Below, piece by piece: positions 7,859-16,816 of a DNA stretch of 64,000 nucleotides. Location of the stretch: NCBI RefSeq assembly GCF_000821185.2, contig NZ_CP050855.1:372001-436000 (forward strand), read 5' to 3'. The notes beneath the pieces are model-generated. The model did no database searches and had not been told where the DNA came from. It worked only from the letters and a program-made list of their open reading frames with translations. The first letter of the stretch is position 1; each line of letters starts with the position of its first letter. The translations under genes and the position numbers were made by a program. Source of the DNA: Serratia symbiotica. Its GTDB lineage: Bacteria; Pseudomonadota; Gammaproteobacteria; Enterobacterales; Enterobacteriaceae.

Positions 7859-8692
7859 ATGAAAAAATGTTACCTCTATATCAGGGTAAGTTCAGAGCAA
7901 CAGGTATCCGGCGATGGCCTAAACCGTCAGGAATCACTGCTCATTAAGTATTTTGAAGATAATGCCCCAGTGCAGGATTTCGATCCAGACTACGAGCTAA
8001 TTATCGATGAAGGGCGTTCAGTATTCAAAGCCGAACATTTGCATGAAAGTGCAGGGTTAGGACGATTTTTCAAGCGTGTTAATGATGGTGACATAGCCAA
8101 AGGCTCGGTACTCATCGTTGAAAGTCTCGATCGGTTCTCTCGCGAAAACCCTTTCAAGTGTGTCGAGTACATTTCTCAATTAGATCGTGCTCAAATCGAA
8201 CTGCATGATGTTGAGAAGCGGCTTATCATTAGCCGCAAGCACTCTAATAGCCTAACTTTTGCGACCATGATCGCCGAACGTTCTTACGAAGAGTCTTGTC
8301 TAAAGTCTACTCGTATACGGAAAGGTTGGGACAAACGACGCAAAAAAGCGAAAGATGAAGGACATTATATGATCAAAAACTGTCCGAAATGGATTGATGT
8401 GGTTGATGGGAAATATATACTAAATGAAAATCATATATTAGTACGTGAGGTATTTGATTTATATCTTTCTGGAATACGCAGTTATACGATTGCACAACAA
8501 TTGAACGCTGCTGGTAAGTTGATTGACAATAAAAAATGGGATAGTACTAAAATATGTCATTTATTGAGAAATAAACGATGTAAAGGTGAGTACACATCTA
8601 ATAGAACTGAGCGGAATTTTGACGACGATACGGTTATTTTAACTACTGAAATATATAAAATATATCCAAAGGCTGCGGAATGTTATGGTTGA
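7859..8692 (+). CDS. short serine recombinase (resolvase/invertase family)
   Basis: A 277-residue protein. The N-terminal catalytic domain has YIRVSSEQQ with the nucleophilic serine around residue 10, GLNRQE, and the ESLDRFSREN segment with conserved arginines. A recombinase domain follows (VREVFDLYLSG...IAQQLNAAG...ICHLLRNKRCKGEY). The C-terminal zinc ribbon and coiled-coil of large serine recombinases are missing, so it is either a naturally short form or truncated; the ORF ends about 100 bases before an IS3-type remnant. It may have brought in the upstream methyltransferase/ATPase module. Confidence 0.8.
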   Translation: MKKCYLYIRVSSEQQVSGDGLNRQESLLIKYFEDNAPVQDFDPDYELIIDEGRSVFKAEHLHESAGLGRFFKRVNDGDIAKGSVLIVESLDRFSRENPFKCVEYISQLDRAQIELHDVEKRLIISRKHSNSLTFATMIAERSYEESCLKSTRIRKGWDKRRKKAKDEGHYMIKNCPKWIDVVDGKYILNENHILVREVFDLYLSGIRSYTIAQQLNAAGKLIDNKKWDSTKICHLLRNKRCKGEYTSNRTERNFDDDTVILTTEIYKIYPKAAECYG

Positions 8693-8795
8693 AGTCGTTT
8701 ATGTTGAATGCGAATCTGTAACTTTATGAATATACTTATTTTAATTACTTATTTACTCGACGAAAAATGAAAGCACGAAAAATTTGTTTAATGTT

Positions 8796-9719
8796 CTATG
8801 TATTTAACATCACCACACCTTCACGCTGCCATTGACGACATTGCCTTGACCATCGACCCGGTCTGGCTTTCCTCGCTGCTTCATATACCGCTTTCCTGTT
8901 TGCCAGCAGGCTTATATCTTGTCCCTGGTGGCGCTGTTCCGGTGTGACATAACCGATGCCGCTATGCCGATGCGCTTCGTTATACCAGCGGCTAAAGCGT
9001 TCAACCCATCGTCTGGCTTCATCAAGTCCCGTGAAGCCCGCTGACGGCCAGTCCGGCACATATTTTAACGTTCTGAACAATGACTCCACGAACGGATTGT
9101 CGTTACTGACCCAAGGCCGACTGTGCGAACCCGTGATATTCAGTTCTTTCAGTTTTGCCTTTAACGTTTGGGACTTCATCGGCCCACCATTGTCGGCATG
9201 CACCACCAGCGGTTGCCGGTAGCATCGTTCTCGCAGCACGGCACGGTGCAGCATCGCGGCAGCGTGCTCACCGTTCTCCTCTTCATGAACCTCATAACCA
9301 ACGATTTTCCGGCTAAAAATATCTTCTATCAGGTACAGATAAAAATAACGGTCTCGTACCCGTGACGCGCACCACGTCACATCCCAGGTCCAGACCTGAC
9401 GGGGCGCAGTGGCATGGTAGCTGGTCGGCTTACTGATGGTTACCGGCGCCCGGCTACGACCGCGATGATGAACCTGACCATGGCGCCGGAGTATCCGGTA
9501 AAACGTTGATTCGCTCGCCAGATAGATGCCATTGTCCGCCAGACGCGGCACGCTCTGCGCAGGGGGCAGGCTGGCGTATTCCGGCTGGTTACACACGGCC
9601 AGTACCTGCTGTTCCTCCGCCAGCGTCAGTTTATTGCCCGGGGTCGGACGTACTGCGGCAGGACGCCGGTCTTCGGCCTGTCTGTGCCATCTCTTCCAGG
9701 TTCTCAGGCTGATATTCAC
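8796..9719 (-). pseudogene. IS3-family transposase (OrfB), 5' truncated
   Basis: About 307 residues of an IS3-family OrfB: an HTH-like start (LRTWKRWHRQ), then the DDE integrase core with WTWDVTW, VVHADNGGPM and the FVESLFRTLKY glutamate. The frame stays open upstream to about 9764 without an ATG, and no OrfA is present. The missing 5' end abuts the IS6-family copy, so the element was probably truncated by that insertion. The GTG at 9719 is only the first available start. Inactive unless complemented. Confidence 0.75.
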
Positions 9720-9787
9720 TTCCCGACAGGCCGGAGCCAGAGGGGGTTCCCGTACGGTTGGGCTTCAGACCCCGCCAACAGACAGAA

Positions 9788-10522
9788 TTATTCTGCCGGG
9801 GACAATCTATCTTCGGCAGGATGATGAAGCTGCCCTTTGCGTATCATGCGGATTAACTCAATGCCTGTCAGTATCGTCTGTGCTCGTCGAAACGATTTGA
9901 ATCCCAGCATCTGGCGTATCCGCCGTTTGATATTCCGGTGGTCCTGCTCCACAAGGTTGTTTAGGTATTTACTCTGCCTGACGGTAATGGATTCTTCATC
10001 AGGTTTACCGGTGTTGAGTGTGGCCAGAGCCGCAGTATCAGCGCCACTTTTATCAATGGTCACGACTTCAGGTTCACCGTGCTGGCGGATGGCCTTGCGG
10101 AAAAAGCGCAGCGCGGCGGCGGCATCCCGTTTAGCGGTCAGCAGGAAATCAATGGTCTGGCCGCTGCTGTCTACTGCCCGGTACAGATATTTCCACTGAC
10201 CTTTGACTTTGATGTAGGTTTCATCCATTCGCCACCGGCACCCTGGGAGACGTTTATGCCGACGCAACGCCTTATCCAGCAACGGCACCAGGCGGATACC
10301 CCAGCGCTGAAGCGTTGAATGGTCAACGACAATACCGCGTTCGGCCATCATCTCTTCCAGGTTCCGCAAACTCAGTGAGTAAGCGAGATACCAGCGAACA
10401 CATTGCGTGATAACATCGACAGGGTAATGCAGGCGACTGAAGGCTTTTCGGATCAGAGACATGGTCAGGGAGCATCAAGAAAAACAGTATATTACCTGAC
10501 GCCACCTTAATGCGACAGAACC
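9788..10522 (-). mobile_element. IS6-family element with transposase 9788-10462
   Basis: The 224-residue transposase shows the IS6/IS26 family pattern: N-terminal YPVDVITQCVRWYLAYSLSLRN, the DDE core with WRMDETYIKVKG, VTIDKSGAD and YLNNLVEQDHR. The end beyond the start codon reads GGTTCTGTCGCA inward from 10522, like IS6-type terminal repeats. A matching repeat was not found at the other side near 9770-9788, where the IS3 remnant begins, and the transposase C-terminus differs from the usual family tail, so the left end may be lost. Confidence 0.75.
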
Positions 10523-10615
10523 GTTTTTTTATTGACAATTCCCCGCTCATGTCTAGATCCTAATGACACATTAACTATATATATTAGTTAGCTATCTAAT
10601 AATAAGGTGTTGAAA

Positions 10616-12138
10616 ATGACAGAAGATCAACAAATTAAAACTACACAGCAAGTTATAAACAGCATATATTTTGGTCAGCTTAAGTGCTTACATGACTTCA
10701 TTATTGATTTTTAACCGCTTCCAGTGACTGCGATTTTGGGACCAAATGGCAGTGGCAAATCTACGATTTTACATGCGTTAGCAAGTGTATATCAGCCCAA
10801 AGATGTTGGTGAAAATAGAAAATTCAATGATTTTTTTCCTAGAAGTCCTGATGCAGAATGGAATGGTAGCAATTTAATTATCACTCACTCTTATCGTCGC
10901 GGTACTGAAACAAAAAACAAAGAGGAGGAAGCTTTCGGTAAAGCAGATGAAAATGGATCTCGATGGACTAAAATATACGCTAGGTGCCCATTTCGAGAGA
11001 TTTATTACATTGGAATAGATAGCTGTGTGCCCATGATAAAGTCCGGGAAAGTAAAGGGGTCATCTAAAATAAATTATGTTACAACTGTTTTGGAAGGAGC
11101 ACAGGAAAATAATTTGCTTGAGAAAGCCTCTGATGTTCTGAATAAAAAATATAAAAAAATAAATGAGAATAAACTAGTTAATGGTAAAAAGTTGATTGGT
11201 GTTTAAACAGAAGGTGTAACATATTCTGCGTATAGTATGAGTGCAGGGGAACAAAAGGTTTTCTTTATATTAGATAAAGTTTTTTCAGCAGGTAAATATT
11301 CATTAATATTAATAGATGAAATAGATCTTCTCCTGCATGACAAAGCCTTAAAAAATCTAATTACAACTATTAATGAGAGGGCTATTGAAAAAATCTACAA
11401 ATAATTTTCACAACACATAGGGAGATGATTATTTCACTTTCCCACATCGTGAATATTAGGCATGTTGTCAACGTTGACGGAAGAACTCTATGCTTTAGTG
11501 AAAAAAACCTGATGCAATAAATAGATTAACGGGGGCGTCGGTAAAGAAAATAGAAGTTTTCGTGGAGGATGATTTTGCGGAGGGAATCCTACAAAACACA
11601 ACAGGTAAAATGAAAGCCACTAAATATTTATCGGTTAACGCATATGGCGCTGCAATTAATGCTTTCACTATTCTATCTGGGCTTTTATTAAAGGGTGAGC
11701 CATGCGATGATATTTGCGTCGTTCTGGATGGCGATGAGTTTCGTACACCAGAAACTAAAGTTGAAAGAATTAATATGGCACTCACCGGTGAAGACGAAAA
11801 AGCGAAACGATTGAGGAGATTGGCAGGAAGTAAATCCTACAATTTAATCTCCCTGATGGCCATAATCCAGAGTCATATGTTCATTCGCTTTTGTGCTCTG
11901 ATTTAATAAAGGATTTAAAAGAAGAAGAAGCTGAAATTATCGAGGCAGCTAAAAAATAGAATTTGCTAAAGATAATCACAAATATATAGACAAAATTATA
12001 GATGAATTAGGTATTAACCGTGCAGTTGCTCTTAATAAAATCATTTCATTGGTTTCAAAACATCCGGGATGGGGGGAATTTATAGTACCCGTAGTCCACT
12101 GGATGACTCCAAGAGTGGAAGCCCTGAAAGAAAAATAA
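10616..12138 (+). pseudogene. OLD-like AAA ATPase/TOPRIM gene, multiply disrupted
   Basis: Read across frames, the region encodes an ABC-type ATPase with Walker A GPNGSGKST, signature YSMSAGEQK, Walker B SLILIDEID and H-loop FTTHRE, followed by a TOPRIM-like part (VEVED-type start KIEVFVEDD and VLDGDEF). This is the OLD-family layout found in anti-phage nucleases. In-frame stops occur at 10712 and 11204, and frameshifts lie near 11390 and 11507 in runs of A, near 11845, and near 11957. The original end is probably the TAA at 12136-12138. Several independent lesions make a sequencing artefact unlikely, although two are in homopolymers. Confidence 0.75.
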
Positions 12139-12192
12139 CTCTGGATCTTGCCTTGGTCATACAAGAATGATTAACATGCTTACTTTCTTACC

Positions 12193-12324
12193 GTTGCTTT
12201 AAGCAACATGCCAATGTCCCAGTGATCTGAGAGGGGTGCCTTCGGGTGATCGCACTGCCAATGCCACCATAACCTGAGAGGTGGTGCCTTCGGGCGGTAC
12301 CCCCGTCAACCTTTGAGAATGGGG
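12193..12324 (+). ncRNA. tandem-pseudoknot RNA element, copy A
   Basis: Starts with a hairpin GTTGC/GCAAC (12193-12207). Two ~47-nt units follow, each beginning TGCCAATG and containing CTGAGAG and GCCTTCGGG. Unit 1 pairs CCC 12218-12220 with GGG 12233-12236 and, crossing it, GTGATC 12222-12227 with GATCGC 12248-12253. Unit 2 pairs CCACC 12264-12268 with GGTGG 12280-12284 and ACC 12272-12274 with GGT 12296-12298. A last stem pairs CCCC 12301-12304 with GGGG 12321-12324. It lies 55 bases after the OLD-like pseudogene. Strand is chosen because all three copies share it. I do not recognise an Rfam family. Confidence 0.65.
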
Positions 12325-12383
12325 ATCGCTGTAAGGTCTCTTCTACTTCAATATGCTGATTTTACGCAATTACGGATGGCATA

Positions 12384-12523
12384 TTGACTTTAGCAGAAAA
12401 AATTCTCTCTGAGATGCTTTGGAACTGATCTATCAGCAACAGTTAACCGATGAAATGATTGCAAAACCTTGTAAAAGGATCGCAGTTCGATCTAATATCT
12501 TTCCTGTTGTAACGTTGCGATAA
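12384..12523 (+). pseudogene. possible small gene remnant between RNA copies A and B
   Basis: A reading frame (LAEKILSEML, then LIYQQQLTDEM and RIAVRSNIFPVV) can be followed if one frameshift near 12415 is allowed. It would start at the TTG at 12384 and stop at the TAA 12521-12523, which lies inside the first hairpin of RNA copy B. The peptide looks protein-like but matches nothing I know. Confidence 0.25.
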
Positions 12524-12644
12524 GCAACATGCCAATGTCCCGGCAATCTGAGAGGGACGCCTTCGGGTGATTGCATGCCAAAACTGTCATGACCTGAGAG
12601 ACGGTGCCTTCGGGCGGTAAACCCGTTAGCCTTTGAAAATGGGG
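12514..12644 (+). ncRNA. tandem-pseudoknot RNA element, copy B
   Basis: Same architecture as copy A. Leader hairpin 12514-12528. Unit 1: TCCC 12538-12541 with GGGA 12554-12557, crossed by GCAATC 12543-12548 with GATTGC 12569-12574. Unit 2: CTGTC 12584-12588 with GACGG 12600-12604, crossed by ACC 12592-12594 with GGT 12616-12618. Terminal stem CCCGTT 12622-12627 with AATGGG. Several pairs differ from copy A and C but remain paired, which supports an RNA (or single-stranded DNA) structure. Confidence 0.65.
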
Positions 12645-12652
12645 ATCGCGTT

Positions 12653-13042
12653 AACAGCGATAAAGGATATTACTTCACTGACAGCCTGCCTTTGGCAGCG
12701 CTTCGCGCAGACTGTTTAAGTCTGCCATCTTCGTTTCGTCTCGAATTTTTGACGACTGCATCCGTTGCAAACTTTGCGGCGTGGGGATGACCATTTGGCA
12801 CATTTGGGCATCTTCCACGACAGCATTGAGAGCAGAGGAGCGCGGCGTCACTTGCGTTCGAGTGAAACGAGTACCAAGTGACGCGCGCAGCGCACAACCG
12901 GCAGCACTGACGTACTGCCACTTCAACAACATTTCTACCATCTGACCAACACGTAGTGACGGTTTTAAAACGCATAACAGATCGTTTAACTGTCATTCAG
13001 GTCATTAATCACTCACCAACTGTCTTATCAGCGGAAACATGT
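12653..13042. other. non-coding stretch between RNA copy B and the hairpin-rich region
   Basis: About 390 bases, GC-rich in the middle. Minus-strand reading frames of 88 and 108 codons overlap here, but their composition (many Cys, Ala and Arg, with two frames open together) looks like chance. No RNA gene is recognised. Confidence 0.45.
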
Positions 13043-13132
13043 ATGAAGACAACTTTTAAATTAGAGGAGGTAAATCAACACGACATCGATGGCGACACCA
13101 GGAAGCTGGTGTGTGGAGGTAGACTGATGTAA
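13043..13132 (+). CDS. possible 29-residue peptide
   Basis: MKTTFKLEEVNQHDIDGDTR... starts at an ATG with only a weak ribosome-binding site and stops at the TAA at 13130-13132, inside the first hairpins of the following structured region. It may be a leader peptide or the 5' end of a lost gene. Not recognised. Confidence 0.25.
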   Translation: MKTTFKLEEVNQHDIDGDTRKLVCGGRLM

Positions 13133-13340
13133 ATCAGCCCGGCGTAAGCCGCGAACAGGTCTGAGACCTGGGGAGCCTCGCAAGAACTCAACATTTCGCC
13201 GCCCCGATGCACAGATGTCTGTTGAGACGCAGGAAGCGCAAAATTAACCGTGCCGTCGGGGTGAGATGTTTTTGACTGAAGTATCCGGGGAGCCGGTGAG
13301 TTAGGCATTCCGTTCACCGGGACGGAATGCCTAACTCACC
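13093..13340 (+). ncRNA. hairpin-rich leader with a 19-bp perfect palindrome
   Basis: Four short hairpins follow each other between about 13094 and 13170: ACACCAG/CTGGTGT, CTGAT-GTAA-ATCAG, CGGC-GTAA-GCCG (two GNRA loops) and CAGGTC-TGA-GACCTG. After a spacer comes a perfect 19-bp inverted repeat, 13295-13313 with 13322-13340, loop TCACCGGG. The palindrome ends 21 bases before the recombinase-like gene at 13362, and its ribosome-binding site lies just after it. It could be a structured leader, an attenuator, or a recombination site. The pattern is clear; the function is not. Confidence 0.5.
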
Positions 13341-13361
13341 TTGTGTCAATTTGGAGTGTTT

Positions 13362-14249
13362 ATGGCGAAATTAAATAAAAGCCTGGTCACACTTGCTCGC
13401 CAGGCGGGAGGCAGTTTTAAGACCGTTTCCGACAGAATGAAAATAGCCGATCGTTTGGCAGACCGTTTATTAAAAATGAATATTCAGATCCGCGATGCCG
13501 GGAACTTGAAAACACAGCATATTACTCTTTACATAGAAAGCCGGCTTTCAGAGGACATATCCAAACGTACGTTGCAAAATGAAATGGCGGCAATCCGGGC
13601 GATACTTCGTACTGCGGGTAAAACGTTTATGGCTAATCCAGAGCATGAGAAATTAAGCAACGCTGCGTTAGGTATTTCAGGCACCAGTCGAGATGGTACT
13701 AAAGTCGCCATTCCTGATGATGTATATAAAGAAACTCTTGATAAAATCCGTGAAGTTGATGCGGGGGCTGCGATCGCTATGGAATTATCGCGACATCTTG
13801 GTTTGCGTACGGAGGAAACGATGCAATCGGTTAAGTCATTAATGACCTGGCAAAAGGCCCTTCAGAGTGATATTGAAAAAGTCAGGATAGTTTTCGGCAC
13901 GAAAGGGGGGCGACCTCGCGACACGACAATTATTGACCGCCAGACTTTGCTTGGCGTCGTAAATAACGCAATACGCTTTATAAAAAATAACAACGGGAAA
14001 TTGATTGATAAAGCGGGGATCCACCTTGCCATTGAGCGATATCGCAATATTGTCAGAGATGCCGGTCTTGTGGGTAAATATGCCCCGCACAGTTTGCGAT
14101 ATGCTTATTCAATAGATGCAATGAAATACCATTTAGAAAAGGGATTTAGCCAGAAAGAAGCTGAAGCATTAGTTTCCATGGATTTAGGTCATGGGGACGG
14201 TCGGGGGCATTACGTGACTCGTGTTTATAACAAGGTAGATAGCGATTAA
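13362..14249 (+). CDS. tyrosine-recombinase-like ICE protein (Integrase_1 type)
   Basis: A 295-residue protein. The N-terminal ~110 residues fit a SAM-like core-binding domain (MKIADRLADRLL...LQNEMAAIRAILR). The C-terminal part is a tyrosine recombinase catalytic domain: GLRTEE with the first arginine, a TKGGRPR strand with the lysine, HSLRYAY as the H-x-x-R box, LGHGDGRG, and the tyrosine in VTRVY. I chose the ATG at 13362, with TTGGAG upstream, over the TTG at 13341. Such integrase-domain proteins are common ICE and plasmid genes of unclear role, distinct from the integrase at 26074. Its stop codon touches a miniature transposon. Confidence 0.72.
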   Translation: MAKLNKSLVTLARQAGGSFKTVSDRMKIADRLADRLLKMNIQIRDAGNLKTQHITLYIESRLSEDISKRTLQNEMAAIRAILRTAGKTFMANPEHEKLSNAALGISGTSRDGTKVAIPDDVYKETLDKIREVDAGAAIAMELSRHLGLRTEETMQSVKSLMTWQKALQSDIEKVRIVFGTKGGRPRDTTIIDRQTLLGVVNNAIRFIKNNNGKLIDKAGIHLAIERYRNIVRDAGLVGKYAPHSLRYAYSIDAMKYHLEKGFSQKEAEALVSMDLGHGDGRGHYVTRVYNKVDSD

Positions 14250-14252
14250 GAT

Positions 14253-14552
14253 GGACCAGCGGGAGCATTTGAACAAAGATTTACGGTTTCGCGCTATTGC
14301 TGGCCTGGTATACCCCCGATAAGAGGGTTGCGGTATCTTTTCTATCAAAACTCATGCAGGCCGGGACAATTGAGAATTTTGTTTTGAGAATGGATTTTGA
14401 GTATCGTAACATGTTGATATTACAATATGAACAGAGACGCAGTTTAGGTTCTCACAAATCCTCGTTTTAGTAGCGCCAATGGTTGGCAGTTATCGCAGTT
14501 ACCCGGTCGTTACCCAAACCGTAAGTTTCTGCGCTAATGCTCCCGCTGATCC
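14253..14552. mobile_element. 300-bp miniature inverted-repeat element with target duplication
   Basis: The ends form a 17-bp inverted repeat with one mismatch (GGACCAGCGGGAGCATT against GGATCAGCGGGAGCATT), and similarity continues inward with a shared TTACGGTTT. Both sides are flanked by AAGAT (14248-14252 and 14553-14557), a 5-bp target-site duplication. No transposase ORF is inside. The left duplication overlaps the stop codon of the recombinase-like gene. This is the pattern of a MITE mobilised by a transposase elsewhere. Confidence 0.72.
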
Positions 14553-14584
14553 AAGATAATAGGTTATGTGAACTGGAATGAATG

Positions 14585-14609
14585 ATTCTGGCCCATGTCG
14601 GGCCAGAAT
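14585..14609. terminator. bidirectional hairpin between convergent genes
   Basis: A perfect 10-bp stem, ATTCTGGCCC with GGGCCAGAAT, loop ATGTC, lies between the recombinase-like gene and the end of the protease gene. It is followed by a moderately T-rich run on the plus strand, so it likely ends transcription from both sides. Confidence 0.65.
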
Positions 14610-14614
14610 TCATT

Positions 14615-16816
14615 TTAGAGTATGACTGGGACTGGTACCGGGATGCGCGGCTGTATTTCAACAAGACGTGAGTCGGAATGTAGGATACCGGAAAATATTT
14701 CCGGAGTTTTTGGTGACTCAAGTGAGACTACAAATGCGTAGCGAATGCTCGCGGCTTTCGAACCTGTAATTTGATCGCCACCTTCACGAGCCATATAATG
14801 AATTTCAAAGCAAGGGCGAATCAATTTATCACCAATCTTATTTAGATCTGCGCTCAGTACCGATTCCCATTTCCCCGCGTCGGCACGCAGTTCAGCTTCA
14901 GTCGCGATGGATGTCTGTTTAAAGAAAGACTGGGTTTTTTCTGGGTCTGGCCTGAAAGTGATTTCCACGCCAGCGCGGGTGTACATCGACGTATCTTGCG
15001 GATCGACGGGACTTGAGAAACAGCAAGTAGCACGAATTTTTACTTTTCCTTTGATGCCTGATTCAGGGATTGGTAATGGCACGCGAAGATATTTCCCCGC
15101 AGCAAGTTCTCCCTGATAAAGGATACGAGCGGTACCCGGCGGAGATTCTATTATCTGGCTTATTGAATCAGGCACCTTTCCCCAGCCAACTTCTCCTTTT
15201 CCATGTTCAGCACGGTCAGCAGCATTAATTAATAGTGCTTTAATGGCGAGTGGTGAAATTTCATGGCCTAGAATGGCTCGAATGCCAACGGCGTAACGTA
15301 GTAAGAATGGTGCTGAAAAGCTGGTGCCACAAGTCGGCACAAGCTTGCCAAGATCGAGGTCGCTTGGGACGTGGAAGTATTGACGCGGTGTCCCCCCAAA
15401 AGCAACTAGATCGGGCTTCACCAGGCCAGGCGAGCGTCCAGGGCCTACGGCACTGTAAGATGCTCGCTTCCAGCCGGTTTCAACCTGATCTGTGGCTCCC
15501 ACTGATAGCGCGTTCACGCAGTCTGATGGCACTTGGATACGGTTAAGACCCAGAGAACTTTCACTGTCGCCATTATTACCCGCTGCGATGGTGAGGAAGG
15601 TGTCCCCGTCAGCAAGATAAATATCAATGAGGGATGTCCATGGATGAATTTCGTCGTCGTCTATCGGCAAAGCCGGGCCAAGACTTAGGTTCAGAAATTC
15701 ATACTGGCGGGAAAGTAGAATGTCTTCCAGATGTGACAACGTCCGGTAAAGCTCAAACGGATCTTCTGTGCCAATGTTGCTATCGAGGATGCGGTGGTGA
15801 TCAACATAGGAATAAGGCCGACTCGCCTTTTCTCCCGGCCATAGCGGGCCGAAGAGAAAAGCTGATGTCACACCTAAGCCATGTGAAGGGCCATCAGGGT
15901 GATCACTAGCACTGGCATCGGCGTGGGTATAATTGGTTACCCAAGGCTCCAAAACGTGACTTGCTGGCAATCCACCATCTAATATAGCGACGCGAATGTC
16001 AGAAGCATAGGGCTGAACGTCGGGCAGATTTATATTTGCTCCTACAGGCATTCCCCTTGTGATTGGCCGAAATGAACGCATGGCAGGCAGTGGCCTTATA
16101 ACACGCAGGAATGAAAATTTCGCAAGACGTGGCAGGCACTCTTCATCACCGGCTATTGGCATAAACCAGAGGTTGCCCACCTCGATGGCCATGCTATCTT
16201 TGACGTCAAATCCCAGCTCACCGGCATAGTTGATGAAGGAGGTTTTAATGAAGTCATTGCCCCCAACTGGCATCAACTGTAGGCCAACTTCCCAAAATCC
16301 TTTGTAAGCATCAGTGTTGTGTTTAATTTTATCGGCAATGTCAGGCTCGGTAACACTCCAGACACGAAACAGATCGGATGCCCCCCGACTATCTTCTGTG
16401 AAATAATTTAACTCTTGGCTGAACTCAGTCAGTCGGTAACGCTTGCCTGCGACAAAAATCTTTGTGGTTGGCGACTTAGCAGGTGGACCATTACGCGTCC
16501 AGCGATCGGGCAGGATTTCAACACCTTTGCTGCCGATTGAACTGACTGCCATTTCCTTAAAAAGGGTTCGAGGAAAATGTCCTTTTGCAATGTAAGACGG
16601 GTGTAGAGTGATAGCGGCAACAGCAAAATCCTTTGGGCAGACCTCATCGTCGAGGTCGTTCAGTCTACTTACAGTCTTTTCGAACTGTGGAATCAATCTT
16701 TCCATCACTTCGGGGAAGGTGTATATCGGGTCTGATTTTGGATTAATTTTTGGCGGTGGCGTATGAGATGCCAGAACCTCTGCCTTGCCAATAATATAAT
16801 TACGCTTTTCAGCCAT
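14615..16816 (-). CDS. ietS: IetS-like subtilisin-family serine protease
   Basis: A 733-residue S8-family protease. Catalytic triad: Asp280 in VAILDGG, His312 in SHGLGV, Ser499 in GTSFSAP, with the oxyanion asparagine in AAGNNG (411-416). A ~260-residue N-terminal region precedes the protease domain, and a C-terminal beta-rich domain (~570-733) follows. There is no signal peptide, so it acts in the cytosol. Its start overlaps the end of the AAA ATPase gene by 8 bases. An AAA ATPase and a subtilase in this order make up IetAS, a validated anti-phage system. The pairing and lengths fit; identity to a characterised IetS was not tested. Confidence 0.85.
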   Translation of the reverse strand: MAEKRNYIIGKAEVLASHTPPPKINPKSDPIYTFPEVMERLIPQFEKTVSRLNDLDDEVCPKDFAVAAITLHPSYIAKGHFPRTLFKEMAVSSIGSKGVEILPDRWTRNGPPAKSPTTKIFVAGKRYRLTEFSQELNYFTEDSRGASDLFRVWSVTEPDIADKIKHNTDAYKGFWEVGLQLMPVGGNDFIKTSFINYAGELGFDVKDSMAIEVGNLWFMPIAGDEECLPRLAKFSFLRVIRPLPAMRSFRPITRGMPVGANINLPDVQPYASDIRVAILDGGLPASHVLEPWVTNYTHADASASDHPDGPSHGLGVTSAFLFGPLWPGEKASRPYSYVDHHRILDSNIGTEDPFELYRTLSHLEDILLSRQYEFLNLSLGPALPIDDDEIHPWTSLIDIYLADGDTFLTIAAGNNGDSESSLGLNRIQVPSDCVNALSVGATDQVETGWKRASYSAVGPGRSPGLVKPDLVAFGGTPRQYFHVPSDLDLGKLVPTCGTSFSAPFLLRYAVGIRAILGHEISPLAIKALLINAADRAEHGKGEVGWGKVPDSISQIIESPPGTARILYQGELAAGKYLRVPLPIPESGIKGKVKIRATCCFSSPVDPQDTSMYTRAGVEITFRPDPEKTQSFFKQTSIATEAELRADAGKWESVLSADLNKIGDKLIRPCFEIHYMAREGGDQITGSKAASIRYAFVVSLESPKTPEIFSGILHSDSRLVEIQPRIPVPVPVIL

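Noticed and set aside
12193-12324. TPP riboswitch, because of CTGAGA and CTTTGAA words
   Set aside because: The word order and spacing do not fit the TPP aptamer, and no thiamine gene follows; the crossing helices fit the three copies better.
12193-12644. Type III toxin-antitoxin (ToxI-like repeats)
   Set aside because: Repeat number and pseudoknots are suggestive, but no ToxN/CptN/TenpN-like ORF lies downstream of any copy.
12670-12996. Minus-strand ORFs of 88 and 108 codons
   Set aside because: Two frames open together with odd Cys/Ala/Arg composition, no ribosome-binding site and no family resemblance.
13295-13340. Integron attC site (GTTAGGC ... GCCTAAC)
   Set aside because: In attC the left core reads RYYYAAC and the right GTTRRRY; here the order is reversed, the arms are perfectly paired without the extrahelical bases of attC, and no IntI-type integrase is present.
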